A stretch of DNA of 64,000 bases from Aureimonas sp. AU4 (GCF_001463765.1 NZ_BBWK01000008.1:1-64000); one strand, 5' to 3'; numbered from the stretch's first letter, positions 25,941 to 34,377 are shown. Made by a program: numbers and translations. The notes: generated by a model from the letters alone, not told the origin.

Positions 25941-26732
25941 ATGGCATCTCATTCGCGCGCACTCGTCACCGGAGCCTCTGCCGGCATCGGCCGCAGCTAT
26001 GCCGAGCATCTGGCGCGCACGGGCTGCGCGCTGGTTCTCGTGGCGCGGCGGCGGGACAGGCTGGACGAGCTCGCCTCGCAACTCCGGGACGCGCATGGCG
26101 TCGAGGTGGAGGTCCTGCCGGCCGATCTCGCCGATCCGGCGGGCGTGGCGACCGTGGCCGAGCGGCTCGCTGCGGAACCGGCGATCGACCTCCTGATCAA
26201 CAATGCGGGCTATGCGGCCAGGGGCATGGTCGCCGAACTCGACCCCGCCGCGCTCGCCGACATGATCCAGGTCAACGTCGTGGCGCTCGCCCAGCTCTCC
26301 CATGCCGCGATGGAGGCCATGCGAGCCTTGGGGCGCGGGCGCATCGTCAACGTCTCGTCGGGCACGGTCTTTGCCGCCTTCGCCGGCAACGCGGGCTATG
26401 GCGCGTCGAAGAACTTCGTCATGGCCTTCACCCGCACCATGCAGGTCGAGGCCGAGGGGACGGGCGTCGAGGTCCAGCTCCTGATCCCCGGCGTGATCGC
26501 CACCGATTTCCACGCGGTCGCCGGCAACGATCTGGCGCGCTTTCCGGCCGAGCGCGTCATGCAGGCCGACGATCTCGTGGTTGCCTCGCTGCGGGCGCTG
26601 GAGATGGGCGAGCCGGTCTGCATTCCCTCGCTGCCGGACGTGTCGACCTGGGACGCCTATGTCGAGGCCGAGGCGGCCTGCTGGGCGAACGCGTCCCGCG
26701 ACAAACCGGCTTCACGCTACCACGGCGCCTGA
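25941..26732 (+). CDS. SDR family oxidoreductase
   Basis: 263 residues of the classical short-chain dehydrogenase type: cofactor motif Thr-Gly-Ala-Ser-Ala-Gly-Ile-Gly (about 11-18), Asn-Asn-Ala-Gly (about 87-90), catalytic Ser near 138 and Tyr-Gly-Ala-Ser-Lys (about 153-157). Most similar in layout to DltE/YqjQ-like SDRs. The Arg pair after beta-2 (Ala-Arg-Arg-Arg) suggests NADP(H). Substrate unknown. It sits between zapA and 6S RNA, where no gene is normally found. ATG 25941 directly precedes the nucleotide-binding strand. Confidence 0.85.
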   Translation: MASHSRALVTGASAGIGRSYAEHLARTGCALVLVARRRDRLDELASQLRDAHGVEVEVLPADLADPAGVATVAERLAAEPAIDLLINNAGYAARGMVAELDPAALADMIQVNVVALAQLSHAAMEAMRALGRGRIVNVSSGTVFAAFAGNAGYGASKNFVMAFTRTMQVEAEGTGVEVQLLIPGVIATDFHAVAGNDLARFPAERVMQADDLVVASLRALEMGEPVCIPSLPDVSTWDAYVEAEAACWANASRDKPASRYHGA

Positions 26733-26738
26733 GGCCAC

Positions 26739-26767
26739 TGGTCAGCGAGGTCCAACTCGCCTATCTT
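26739..26767 (+). promoter_or_regulatory. Candidate promoter of 6S RNA
   Basis: TGGTCA (26739-26744) and TATCTT (26762-26767) are 17 bases apart, placing transcription start near 26774, at the base of the predicted 6S closing stem. Confidence 0.4.
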
Positions 26768-26771
26768 CTGT

Positions 26772-26938
26772 CTCGGCGGACTGCGCGGCGCGACAGGGAC
26801 GACTTATTCCCCGGGGCCTTACGCATCCCTGAGGGAGCTGTCCCTGACCCGGCCCCTGGGCCGGGACACACGGCGCCCACCTACTCTGTAGGTTCCCGGG
26901 ATCGACTGTTTCCATCGGCCGAGGTGGTCCGCCGCTTG
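26772..26938 (+). ncRNA. ssrS: 6S RNA
   Basis: About 165 bases that can fold into one long, interrupted hairpin: CGGCGGAC (26774-26781) closes with GTCCGCCG (26927-26934). Internal complementary blocks and the unpaired central region resemble alphaproteobacterial 6S RNA. The position between the zapA region and the 5-formyltetrahydrofolate cyclo-ligase gene is the conserved location of ssrS. 6S RNA mimics an open promoter and sequesters the housekeeping RNA polymerase in stationary phase. Exact ends are estimated from the closing stem. Confidence 0.8.
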
Positions 26939-26976
26939 ATTTGCTTCTCCTCCCCTCCCGCCCTCGGGCCCGCGTC

Positions 26977-27576
26977 GTGACGCCGGTCGAGGACGTCGCC
27001 GCGCAGAAGCGTGCGCTGCGCGTCGAGGCCGCCCGGCGGCGCGACGCGCTGGATCCCAGCGACCGCTCGCTCGACTCCCTTGCGATCACACGCCACGCGC
27101 TCGCCTTTCTCCCCGAGGAGCGCCATGCGGTCGCGGCCTATCTCGCGATCCGCTCCGAGGTCGACACGGGGCTCCTCGTCTCTCTTCTTCGCCAAACGGG
27201 GCGGGTTGTCGGCGTGCCCGCGATCGAGGGCGAGGAGCTTCGCTTCCGCCGGATCTCGGAGGGCGACGCGCTGGAGCCGCAGGGCTTCGGCACGAACGCT
27301 CCCGGCGCCGAGGCGGCCGAGATCGCGCCGGCCGTGATCCTCGCCCCGCTTCTGGCCTTCGACGGCGCCGGCCGCCGCCTGGGCTACGGCCGCGGCTTCT
27401 ACGACCGCGCGATCGCCCGCGTCCGCCAGGGCGGGCCCGTTCTCGTGGTCGGGCTCGGCTTTTCCGCGCAGCTCGTCGAGCGGGTTCCGACCGACGAGCG
27501 GGACCAGACGCTTGACGCGGTGATCACGGAAAACGGAGTTCTGGTCCCCAGCGCAGCGGCTTCTCGGACGCGCTAG
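26977..27576 (+). CDS. 5-formyltetrahydrofolate cyclo-ligase family protein
   Basis: 199 residues; ATP-dependent conversion of 5-formyl-THF to methenyl-THF. The N-terminal Lys-Arg-Ala-Leu-Arg and Arg-Arg-Asp-Ala-Leu segment, Ile-Leu-Ala-Pro-Leu-Leu-Ala-Phe-Asp (about 113-121) and the signature Gly-Tyr-Gly-Arg-Gly-Phe-Tyr-Asp-Arg (about 128-136) are present. GTG 26977 is preferred; a TTG at 26941 also lies in frame but touches the end of 6S RNA. The downstream position after ssrS is conserved in proteobacteria. The last 53 bases overlap the convergent CAP gene. Confidence 0.88.
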   Translation: MTPVEDVAAQKRALRVEAARRRDALDPSDRSLDSLAITRHALAFLPEERHAVAAYLAIRSEVDTGLLVSLLRQTGRVVGVPAIEGEELRFRRISEGDALEPQGFGTNAPGAEAAEIAPAVILAPLLAFDGAGRRLGYGRGFYDRAIARVRQGGPVLVVGLGFSAQLVERVPTDERDQTLDAVITENGVLVPSAAASRTR

Positions 27577-28072
27577 CGACGGTCCGCTTCGAGGGCGTGG
27601 CAAGGATCTGCGTCCAGTAGCGCGTGCCGTCCTCGCCGATCCGGGCACCCGCGAAGCCGATCTCGGTGACGTTCGGGTTCAGGAGATTGCGCCGGTGGCC
27701 GGGCGAGCCGATCCAGCCCTTCATCGCGGCGCCGTAGTCGGCATAGCCGCGCCCGATATTCTCCGCGACCGTTCCCCAATGGTAGCCGGCGCGCTCGGCA
27801 CGGCCGGGAAGGGCGCCCGCGACCTGATGGTCCATGCGGTCGGCCCGTGCCATGGCCTCGCTCTGGCGCGAGGCGGCAAGGTCGAGCTGGGCGTTGACGC
27901 TCAAGGGCTTGAGCCCGTTTTCCGCGCGGAAGGCGTTCACGGCGCGCAGCCCGGCGTCGCGGTCCATCGTGATCGGCCGCACGAGGCTGGCCGGGGTCTT
28001 CGGGCCGGCGGACAGGCAGCTCGCGAGCGCGAGGGCGGGCAGAAGGGAGAGAAGGGGAATGAGGCGGGGCAC
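27524..28072 (-). CDS. CAP domain lipoprotein
   Basis: 182 residues, GTG start. A lipoprotein signal peptide ends in Leu-Ala-Ser-Cys (Cys near residue 19). The CAP/SCP domain shows Asn-Ala-Phe-Arg-Ala-Glu-Asn-Gly, His in Met-Asp-His-Gln-Val, Ala-Glu-Asn-Ile-Gly-Arg-Gly-Tyr, and Trp-Ile-Gly-Ser-Pro-Gly-His-Arg-Arg-Asn-Leu-Leu-Asn-Pro. The function of bacterial CAP lipoproteins is not settled. The C-terminus overlaps the end of the 5-FCL gene on the other strand by 53 bases. Confidence 0.82.
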   Translation of the reverse strand: MPRLIPLLSLLPALALASCLSAGPKTPASLVRPITMDRDAGLRAVNAFRAENGLKPLSVNAQLDLAASRQSEAMARADRMDHQVAGALPGRAERAGYHWGTVAENIGRGYADYGAAMKGWIGSPGHRRNLLNPNVTEIGFAGARIGEDGTRYWTQILATPSKRTVASASEKPLRWGPELRFP

Positions 28073-28165
28073 GTCGGGTCTGTCTTTCGGGGCGCCGGGC
28101 GCTCGAAGCCGGGGCGACGCCGCCCTAGCTCCCCGCCCGACCCCACATGGGAAGGAGATGCTGTG

Positions 28166-28795
28166 ATGATCGAACTCTTCACCTGGACGACGCCCAACGG
28201 CGAGAAGCCGATCATCATGCTGGAGGAGTGCGAACTGCCCTACGAGCTGCGCCTCCTCGACATCTCGACGGGAAAACAGAAGGAATCGGACTTTCTTGCG
28301 ATCAACCCGAACGGTCGCATCCCGGCGATCCGCGACACGGAGACCGGACAGCGCGTCTTCGAGAGCGGCGCGATCCTGATCCATCTCGCCGAGAAGAGCG
28401 GACGGCTGCTTGCCAGGAGCGGGCCCGACCGCAGCGAGGCACTGTCCTGGACCTTCTTCCAGGCCGGCGGCACGGGGCCGATGATCGGGCAGGTCCACTA
28501 CTTCCGCAACGCCAAGGAGCGCTCCGACTTCGCGATCCGCCGCTTCGAAACGGAGTCGCGCCGGCTGCTCGGCGTGCTCGACGCGCATCTGAAGGATCGC
28601 GAGTGGCTGGCCGGCGACTATTCGATCGCCGACGTCATGAACTGGAGCTGGGCCGTGTCCGGGCTCAAGGGGCTGGACGCGCGAGGTGACTTCCCGAACC
28701 TCGCCGCCTGGGCGGACCGGGTCGGCGAGCGGCCGGCGGTGCGCCGCGCGCTCGACAAGCTCCAGAGCGCGAAGTCGGCCCTCGCGTCCTCCTGA
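28166..28795 (+). CDS. Glutathione S-transferase family protein
   Basis: 209 residues. Thioredoxin-like N-terminal domain (about 1-80) beginning Met-Ile-Glu-Leu-Phe-Thr-Trp-Thr-Thr-Pro-Asn-Gly, with Ile-Pro-Ala-Ile (about 51-54) and Phe-Glu-Ser-Gly-Ala-Ile (about 66-71) forming the glutathione site, then an all-helical C-terminal domain with Ser-Ile-Ala-Asp-Val near 155. Resembles the Ure2/YghU-like group. ATG 28166 has a GGAAGGAG sequence at good distance. Stands alone; substrate unknown. Confidence 0.88.
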   Translation: MIELFTWTTPNGEKPIIMLEECELPYELRLLDISTGKQKESDFLAINPNGRIPAIRDTETGQRVFESGAILIHLAEKSGRLLARSGPDRSEALSWTFFQAGGTGPMIGQVHYFRNAKERSDFAIRRFETESRRLLGVLDAHLKDREWLAGDYSIADVMNWSWAVSGLKGLDARGDFPNLAAWADRVGERPAVRRALDKLQSAKSALASS

Positions 28796-28854
28796 TCGCG
28801 CGTGCCCGAATCGCCGACCTGTGCTGAAGAGGGGCGTGACGAAAAGGAGAAAGC

Positions 28855-29679
28855 GTGCGGTTCCTGTTTCTGGGCGACATGGTGGGCCGGTCCGGCCGCA
28901 CCGCCGTGGCGGAGCGGTTGCCGGGCCTCATCGAGGGCTGGCGGCTCGACTTCGTGGTGGTGAACGGTGAAAACGCGGCCGGCGGCTTCGGGATCACCGA
29001 GGACATCCTGGAGCGCACGCTTTCGGCGGGCGCCGACGTCGTGACGACGGGCAACCACGTCTTCGACCAGCGCGAGGCGCTGACCTTCGCCCCGCGCCAG
29101 GAGCGCTTCCTGCGGCCCGCCAACTATCCGCCGGGCACGCCGGGGCGCGGCTCGGGCCTGTTCGAGGCGCGCTCGGGCGCACGCGTTCTGGTGGCCAACG
29201 TCATGGGCCGCGCCTTCATGCATCCCGAGCTCGACGACCCGTTCCGCGCGGCCGAGACGATCGTCTCGTCCTGTCCGCTCGGCGAGCAGGCCGATGCGAT
29301 CGTCCTCGACTTCCACGCCGAGGCGACGAGCGAGAAGCAGAGCATGGGACATTTCCTCGACGGGCGCGTCTCGGTGGTCGTGGGAACCCATACCCATGTG
29401 CCGACCGCGGACCACCAGATCCTGACGAACGGCACCGCCTACCAGTCGGACGCCGGCATGTGCGGCGACTACGACTCCTCGCTCGGCATGGACAAGGAGG
29501 AACCGCTCAACCGCTTCCTGACGCGGGTTCCGCGCGGGCGCTTCGAGGCGGCCGAGGGGCCGGCGACGATCTGCGGCCTCGCGGTCGAGATCTCGGACCG
29601 GACGGGGCTGGCGGAGAGGGTCGCGGCCGTGCGGCTCGGACCGAGGCTCTCCGAGAGCGCCCCGGACTTCTGGCGTTAA
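28855..29679 (+). CDS. YmdB-type metallophosphoesterase (TIGR00282)
   Basis: 274 residues, GTG start with AAAAGGAGA upstream. Metal and catalytic motifs: Gly-Asp-Met-Val-Gly (about 6-10), Asn-Gly-Glu-Asn-Ala-Ala-Gly-Gly (about 37-44), Gly-Asn-His-Val-Phe-Asp (about 65-70), His-Ala-Glu-Ala-Thr-Ser-Glu-Lys (about 154-161) and Gly-Thr-His-Thr-His-Val (about 178-183). The family includes Bacillus YmdB, a dinuclear-metal phosphodiesterase active on 2',3'-cyclic nucleotides and cAMP. In rhizobial genomes it lies between the 5-FCL and yebC genes, as here. Confidence 0.9.
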   Translation: MRFLFLGDMVGRSGRTAVAERLPGLIEGWRLDFVVVNGENAAGGFGITEDILERTLSAGADVVTTGNHVFDQREALTFAPRQERFLRPANYPPGTPGRGSGLFEARSGARVLVANVMGRAFMHPELDDPFRAAETIVSSCPLGEQADAIVLDFHAEATSEKQSMGHFLDGRVSVVVGTHTHVPTADHQILTNGTAYQSDAGMCGDYDSSLGMDKEEPLNRFLTRVPRGRFEAAEGPATICGLAVEISDRTGLAERVAAVRLGPRLSESAPDFWR

Positions 29680-29744
29680 CCCTTTCATCCGCCGCATTCG
29701 CACCGCAGCATCGCCGACACAGACGGCAGGCAACGGGGGTCGCC

Positions 29745-30002
29745 ATGACGGATGAGCGAGCGGATGCAGGGAACGGAGGGCGCCGGGCGGACGAGGCCCT
29801 GCGCCATCTTCTCTGCGCGCTCGTGGCGCTCATATCCTTCGCCGTCTCGACGCCCATGCCGCTGCGCCTTCCGCACCCGCAGGCCGCGGATCTTCGTCGC
29901 GCCTCGTTCGTGCAACTCGACGACGACGAGGAGCGCGAGCTGCTTCTGGCGCTCCTCGAGGAGGACGAGGGCGACGACGACTGGGACGACGCGGCGGTCT
30001 AG
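29745..30002 (+). CDS. Small hypothetical protein with acidic tail
   Basis: 85 residues. A charged N-terminus, one hydrophobic helix (about 30-46), then a strongly acidic end (Glu-Glu-Asp-Glu-Gly-Asp-Asp-Asp). ATG 29745 follows CGGGGGT. Its TAG stop overlaps the TAG of the convergent MBL gene within the sequence CTAG. No family recognised. Position between two real genes and a plausible start favour coding, but it may be spurious. Confidence 0.45.
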   Translation: MTDERADAGNGGRRADEALRHLLCALVALISFAVSTPMPLRLPHPQAADLRRASFVQLDDDEERELLLALLEEDEGDDDWDDAAV

Positions 30003-30802
30003 ACGCCCTGCAGGAGGATCACGGTCGGCCGGCGCGGCAGGGTACGGGCCGAGAGTTCGATCGATCGCTCCGGCCGCCGCTCCACCGCGAAGTCCGGTAT
30101 CTGCTCCAGGAACCGCTCGATCGGCGTGCGGAAGCGGTGCATCGGCAGGACCACCGAGGAATGAAGGCGCTCGGCGATCTCGCCCATGCCGCGCTGGCTC
30201 ATGGTCCAGGACCCGTCGACCGGTACCATCAGGACATCGAGCCGCCCGATCGCGGCGTAGTCCTCGTCTGTTAGCTGATGATGCAGGTGGCCGAGATGGC
30301 CGATGCACAGGCCTGCGACCTCCACGATGAAGATCGAGTTGCCGTCCGCCTCGAAGGCGCCGAAGCGGTTGATGTCGGTCGAAACGTTGCGCACGAGGAT
30401 GTCGCCGACCGTGACGTTGTGCCGAGCCGCGCCGCCCGCCGGGTTCCAGCCGCGCAGCACGGTGCCGATCGCAGGGTCGGGGGTGTCCGTGTAGTGGGTG
30501 CCGTGCGCCTTGTTCATCGTCACGATGTCCGGGGTCGGGCCCGGCCCGGCGTAACCGGCATAGTCGGTCGCAAGGCGCACGCCATCCGGGCTCTCGACGA
30601 GGTAGGTCGCGTGCGCGGCATAGGTGATGCGGACCGTGTCGCCGGCCTTCGCCCGTGCCGCGCGATGGGGCGGGGGAGCGCCGAGCTGGGCGACGCGCAC
30701 GCCGGGCAGTCGGTCCGCGACCGCGAGGCAGGAGGAGATTCCCTCCTGTGCGAGCGCGGGTCCTGCGAAAACGAGCGCAAGGACGGCGAGGGCAAGGCGC
30801 AT
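29999..30802 (-). CDS. Exported MBL-fold protein with unusual metal motif
   Basis: 267 residues with a signal peptide (1-19, Pro-Ala-Leu-Ala-Gln). The fold resembles UlaG-like metallo-beta-lactamase superfamily members: Tyr-Ala-Ala-His-Ala-Thr-Tyr near 61-67 and Ala-His-Gly-Thr-His-Tyr-Thr-Asp (about 99-106) where His-X-His-X-Asp-His is expected, then Cys-Ile-Gly-His-Leu-Gly-His (about 166-172) and Leu-Pro-Met-His near the C-terminus. Metal-dependent hydrolase activity is possible; no substrate can be proposed. ATG 30802 starts the signal peptide. Divergent from yebC. Confidence 0.75.
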   Translation of the reverse strand: MRLALAVLALVFAGPALAQEGISSCLAVADRLPGVRVAQLGAPPPHRAARAKAGDTVRITYAAHATYLVESPDGVRLATDYAGYAGPGPTPDIVTMNKAHGTHYTDTPDPAIGTVLRGWNPAGGAARHNVTVGDILVRNVSTDINRFGAFEADGNSIFIVEVAGLCIGHLGHLHHQLTDEDYAAIGRLDVLMVPVDGSWTMSQRGMGEIAERLHSSVVLPMHRFRTPIERFLEQIPDFAVERRPERSIELSARTLPRRPTVILLQGV

Positions 30803-30993
30803 CGGCAGGGCCTTTCGGCGACGGGACCGGGACGGGTCTCGGGATCGCAGCGTTTCACGGACCGTTCGACGCGCGAAGTCATATTTCCGGGAGCCCGGCC
30901 GGCCCCGATCGCGCTTCCCGTTGCTGGACGGCGCGGGGCCGGGCGCTTTATACCAGCCCACCTCACGAACCCACCCGAACGAGAAGGTGTCCG

Positions 30994-31743
30994 ATGGCCG
31001 GTCATTCCCAATTCAAGAACATCATGCACCGCAAGGGCCGACAGGATGCGGTCCGTTCCAAGATGTTCTCCAAGCTCGCCCGCGAGATCACGGTGGCCGC
31101 CAAGACGGGCATGCCGGACCCCGACATGAACCCGCGCCTGCGCCTGGCGATTACCAACGCCAAGGCGCAGTCCATGCCCAAGGACAACATCCAGCGAGCC
31201 ATCAACAAGGCGCTGGGCGGCGACACCGACAACTACGACGAGGTGCGCTACGAGGGCTACGGGCCGGGCGGCGTCGCGGTGATCGTCGAGGCACTGACCG
31301 ACAACCGCAACCGCACCGCCTCCAACGTGCGCTCCTACTTCACCAAGGCGGGCGGCGCGCTGGGCGAGACGAACTCGGTGTCCTTCCTGTGGGACCGCGT
31401 CGGCGAGATCGTCTACCCCGCGAAGGCGGGCGACGCCGACAAGGTCATGGAGGCGGCGATCGAGGCGGGCGCCGACGACGTCCAGTCCGACGAGGACGGC
31501 CACCGCATCATCACCGCCCTCGGCGACCTGAACGATGTCTCCTCGGCGCTCGAGAAGAGCCTCGGCGAGGCCGAGAGCGTCAAGATCATCTGGCGCCCGC
31601 AGACCACCGCGCCCGTGGACGAGGACAAGGCGCAGTCGGTTCTGCGCCTCATCGCCAACCTCGAGGACGACGACGACGTGCAGAACGTCTACGCCAACTT
31701 CGAGGTGGACGAGGAGGTGATGGCCAAGCTCTCGGCCGCCTGA
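30994..31743 (+). CDS. YebC/PmpR family protein (TACO1-like)
   Basis: 249 residues, full-length. Begins [14 protein letters not shown] and contains Gly-Tyr-Gly-Pro-Gly-Gly-Val-Ala near 90 and Asn-Arg-Asn-Arg-Thr near 106, all family hallmarks. Members are annotated as transcriptional regulators, but recent work assigns YebC a role in translation through difficult sequences, like mitochondrial TACO1. In alphaproteobacteria it normally precedes ruvC directly; here a minus-strand TadE/G operon lies between. Confidence 0.93.
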   Translation: MAGHSQFKNIMHRKGRQDAVRSKMFSKLAREITVAAKTGMPDPDMNPRLRLAITNAKAQSMPKDNIQRAINKALGGDTDNYDEVRYEGYGPGGVAVIVEALTDNRNRTASNVRSYFTKAGGALGETNSVSFLWDRVGEIVYPAKAGDADKVMEAAIEAGADDVQSDEDGHRIITALGDLNDVSSALEKSLGEAESVKIIWRPQTTAPVDEDKAQSVLRLIANLEDDDDVQNVYANFEVDEEVMAKLSAA

Positions 31744-31758
31744 GGCACGACGGCGGCC

Positions 31759-32310
31759 TCAGCAGGGTGCGGAGGGGACCGACTCGTTCTTGATCGGTCC
31801 GCCCGTGCGCGAGCGGATCGCCGAGAAGTTCGCGAGCGTCATCGCCGGAAGGCCGACCGAGTCGAAGAGCGGCGTGGCGCGCACCGTGGTCTCGACGAGG
31901 AGCACCGTGTCGCCATCGGCGACCAGCGGCATCTGGGGTGTCGGGATGGTCGCGTCGACCATCTTGACCAGCGGCGACGGGGCGTCCGACCAGCAGACGG
32001 TGAAATTCTTGCCCTGGCGCTTGATGCTGGTGACGCGGAACGTCGTGTCGCTCGCGGCATGACGTGACATGGCGACGAAGATCGCGCGGTTCGTGCCGAT
32101 CTTGTCGGTCGACGTCGAGTTCTCGCGCGACATGATGTCGGCGGTCGTGAAGGTCGCCTTCTCGGCGATGTGCGAGGCCCGGAAGAGGTCGTAGAGGGTC
32201 ACCGCGCCCAGGAGAAGGGCGACGAGCAGCGGCGCGATGATGGCGAACTCGATCGCGGCGACGCCACCCTCGTCCCGTCGGAAGCGCAAGGGAAGCCGCC
32301 CAGCCGTCAT
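31759..32310 (-). CDS. TadE/TadG family pseudopilin-like protein
   Basis: 183 residues. Short basic N-terminus, then the TadE motif Gly-Gly-Val-Ala-Ala-Ile-Glu-Phe-Ala-Ile-Ile-Ala-Pro (about 17-29) leading into one transmembrane helix (about 21-45) and an exported domain. The conserved Glu of the motif is that of prepilin-like proteins. TadE proteins work with Flp/Tad pili, but no tadA, tadB or flp gene is in the window. Third gene of a three-gene minus-strand operon; ATG overlaps the previous stop as ATGA. Confidence 0.82.
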   Translation of the reverse strand: MTAGRLPLRFRRDEGGVAAIEFAIIAPLLVALLLGAVTLYDLFRASHIAEKATFTTADIMSRENSTSTDKIGTNRAIFVAMSRHAASDTTFRVTSIKRQGKNFTVCWSDAPSPLVKMVDATIPTPQMPLVADGDTVLLVETTVRATPLFDSVGLPAMTLANFSAIRSRTGGPIKNESVPSAPC

Positions 32311-32831
32311 GTTCCCTTCTTCGGCTCCTTCTTGAAGGCCGAGCTTGCCACCAGCCAGTATCCGCCGAGCGAGTCCTTGGGCAGTTCCAGCGCCACGCCG
32401 ATGAGCGGCGTGAACGGATCGGCGACGAGGCAGGCGCGCACGAAGAGCGTCTCCTGTTCCGCGCCCGTCGTGTAGGCGCCGGTGGTGGCGACGGTGCTGC
32501 CGCGGTCGAGGCACTTGGCGCCGCTGAGCGGGATGTCCGAGGCCGATTTGACGGTCGTCATCTCGACCACCATCGCCGACGCGCAGGCGGGCACGACGAG
32601 CTTCATGTTCTCGCAGATCGAGGCCTTCATCGCGGCCTGGTCGGGCTCGGCGCCGATGCGCACCTGCCGCACCGCGATGTCGAGCGCGCGGTCGAGCGCG
32701 GTCGAGCGGACCATGATCCAGCCGGTCTCTATGGTCGAGAAGACGAGCCCGAAGAACAAGGGGGCGACCATGGCGAATTCGAGCGCCGTCGCCCCGCTTC
32801 GGTTCAGAAAGAACGTGCGCGCCGAGCCCAT
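32307..32831 (-). CDS. TadE/TadG family pseudopilin-like protein
   Basis: 174 residues. The motif Gly-Ala-Thr-Ala-Leu-Glu-Phe-Ala-Met-Val-Ala-Pro (about 13-24) precedes one transmembrane helix (about 17-40); the exported part has paired cysteines (about residues 73, 82, 106 and 132) that could form disulfides. Lies three bases after the TadG/vWA stop and overlaps the next TadE start, so the three are one operon. Role in pilus or surface structure inferred from the family. Confidence 0.82.
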   Translation of the reverse strand: MGSARTFFLNRSGATALEFAMVAPLFFGLVFSTIETGWIMVRSTALDRALDIAVRQVRIGAEPDQAAMKASICENMKLVVPACASAMVVEMTTVKSASDIPLSGAKCLDRGSTVATTGAYTTGAEQETLFVRACLVADPFTPLIGVALELPKDSLGGYWLVASSAFKKEPKKGT

Positions 32832-32834
32832 CGG

Positions 32835-34238
32835 CTACCTTGTGATCCGCAGCTGCTGCATCTGAGCCGCGATCGACTGGAACGCCGCCGACATGTCGAG
32901 GCCGTCGACCTTGTAGGCGTAGGTTGGATCCGAGGCACATTTGGCGATGTTGGCGGCGACGTCGTTCGAAACCTTGAAGGCGATCGTGAAGATCTTGATT
33001 TTCTCGAGCTTCGTGTAGTCGCAGACGGTCTTGTAGAAACCCGTCGCTTCCGTATCGGTGAAGGCGTTGAAGCGATTTTTGTAATCGTTGGTCGTGGTCG
33101 CATAGGGTTTTTTATTGGCATCGTTGCCGCTGATGTTGCGCGTCGTGACCTCCCACCGGTCCGGCGTGACATTGGCGTCCGTCGGCCGGGGCTGGAAGCC
33201 GATCTGGCCGTCGGTCATCAGGACGATGAATTTCAGGGTTTCCTTGTCATCGAAGGCCGAGGGGCGGGCGGAAAAGGCGGACGGAATCGGTGCGTAGCCC
33301 TTTGTGCGGATCGACTGGATGGTCGCACGCATCGAAGGGTTGAGCAGGAGCTCCGCCCATTTCATGCCGTAGGCCGTGCCGGTCCCGTCATAGGGCTGCA
33401 GCGCGTCCATCTTCGCCTTCAGCGTGACGAGGTCGTTCGTCATGTAGGTGATGGTCGGCCCGGTCGGGCACCACCACGGCTGCTTGGGCGCCGCGCTGAT
33501 GTTGTAATAGCTGAAATGCGGAGTCTGATCGCGATCGTAGAAGACCGGGGTGCCTGACGAAAAGTCGCCCTTCGTCATCTCTACGCACCAGCTTTGATCG
33601 TGTTCCTTGCGCCAGTAAGGGAGGATACGCCCGTTGTAGGCGGCGCTCGTGATGTACTCGAACACGTCCTTGCCGACATTCACCTGTCCCGCGAAGGGGA
33701 TGATATTGACGGAGGTGGTTGGGCGCGAATCCTCCTTCAGGACGACGTCAAGGAAGCTTTTCGCGGCCGGCCGCAGCTGCGTCATGCCGCCGTTGTCCTG
33801 CATCGAGCCCGAGATATCGAGAACGAGCGACAGTTCGACGTTGCTGCGCCGCTCCTCCGCGGTCGAGGACGCGTTGATCGCGAGGTTCTCGATATTGGCG
33901 AGCTTGAGGAAGCTGGTCGAATAGTCGATCGAGGCCGAAGCCGTGACCTGTCTCATCGTGAGCGTCTTCACCTCCGAGACGCTGAGCGAGGCGGCGTCGC
34001 CGTTGGGCACGCTCTTCAGGAAGGAGCGCACGACCTCGGTCGGGTCTTCGGTCTGGTTGAGCGAGGCTGCCGCCAGGACGCCCCGGTCGAGCGCATCCTG
34101 CAGAGCGACGCGCCCGCGCTCATGGACCACCAGATCCACCGCGCCGCCCGAGATCAGGACGAGCACCGGCAGGAGAAACGCGGCGATGATCGGGATGCTC
34201 GCGCGCCGGTCGCGGCGGAAGCGGGATGTCAGAAGCAT
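32835..34238 (-). CDS. TadG-like protein with von Willebrand factor A domain
   Basis: 467 residues. N-terminal Arg-Arg-Ala-Ser-Ile-Pro-Ile-Ile-Ala-Ala-Phe and transmembrane helix (about 13-36), a helical region (about 40-130) and a vWA domain starting at about 136 with the MIDAS motif Asp-Ile-Ser-Gly-Ser (141-145) and a later Met-Thr-Asp-Gly segment. TadG proteins are associated with Tad pilus loci and surface adhesion. GC content in the middle of the gene is visibly lower than in neighbouring core genes. First gene of the minus-strand operon, divergent from ruvC. Confidence 0.85.
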   Translation of the reverse strand: MLLTSRFRRDRRASIPIIAAFLLPVLVLISGGAVDLVVHERGRVALQDALDRGVLAAASLNQTEDPTEVVRSFLKSVPNGDAASLSVSEVKTLTMRQVTASASIDYSTSFLKLANIENLAINASSTAEERRSNVELSLVLDISGSMQDNGGMTQLRPAAKSFLDVVLKEDSRPTTSVNIIPFAGQVNVGKDVFEYITSAAYNGRILPYWRKEHDQSWCVEMTKGDFSSGTPVFYDRDQTPHFSYYNISAAPKQPWWCPTGPTITYMTNDLVTLKAKMDALQPYDGTGTAYGMKWAELLLNPSMRATIQSIRTKGYAPIPSAFSARPSAFDDKETLKFIVLMTDGQIGFQPRPTDANVTPDRWEVTTRNISGNDANKKPYATTTNDYKNRFNAFTDTEATGFYKTVCDYTKLEKIKIFTIAFKVSNDVAANIAKCASDPTYAYKVDGLDMSAAFQSIAAQMQQLRITR

Positions 34239-34362
34239 GGCGCCTTCGCCGGAGGAGGATTTCCGCCATCATGAGGAGGACATGCTACGAATTTCTCTAT
34301 GTGGCACGAACGTTTGAGTCGATGCCTTGCAGCGGCGACCGTCCACGGCACGTCCTTCATTC

Positions 34363-34377
34363 GTTTCCGCTTCGTTC
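34363..34377. promoter_or_regulatory. LexA-box-like sequence upstream of ruvC
   Basis: GTTT-N7-GTTC, one mismatch from the alphaproteobacterial LexA consensus GTTC-N7-GTTC, lies 55 bases before the ruvC ATG. A weaker second copy (GTTC-N7-GTCT) overlaps at 34374-34388. ruv genes are SOS-controlled in several bacteria. Confidence 0.35.

Noticed and set aside
24786-26513. Upstream extension of gap to a 913-residue fusion protein
   Set aside because: The extension is antisense to DUF4164, zapA and SDR genes. The gap ATG at 24785 has its own ribosome-binding site and matches the universal N-terminus.
30655-30993. N-terminal extension of yebC
   Set aside because: The upstream open frame is antisense to the MBL gene; ATG 30994 matches the conserved YebC N-terminus and has a ribosome-binding site.
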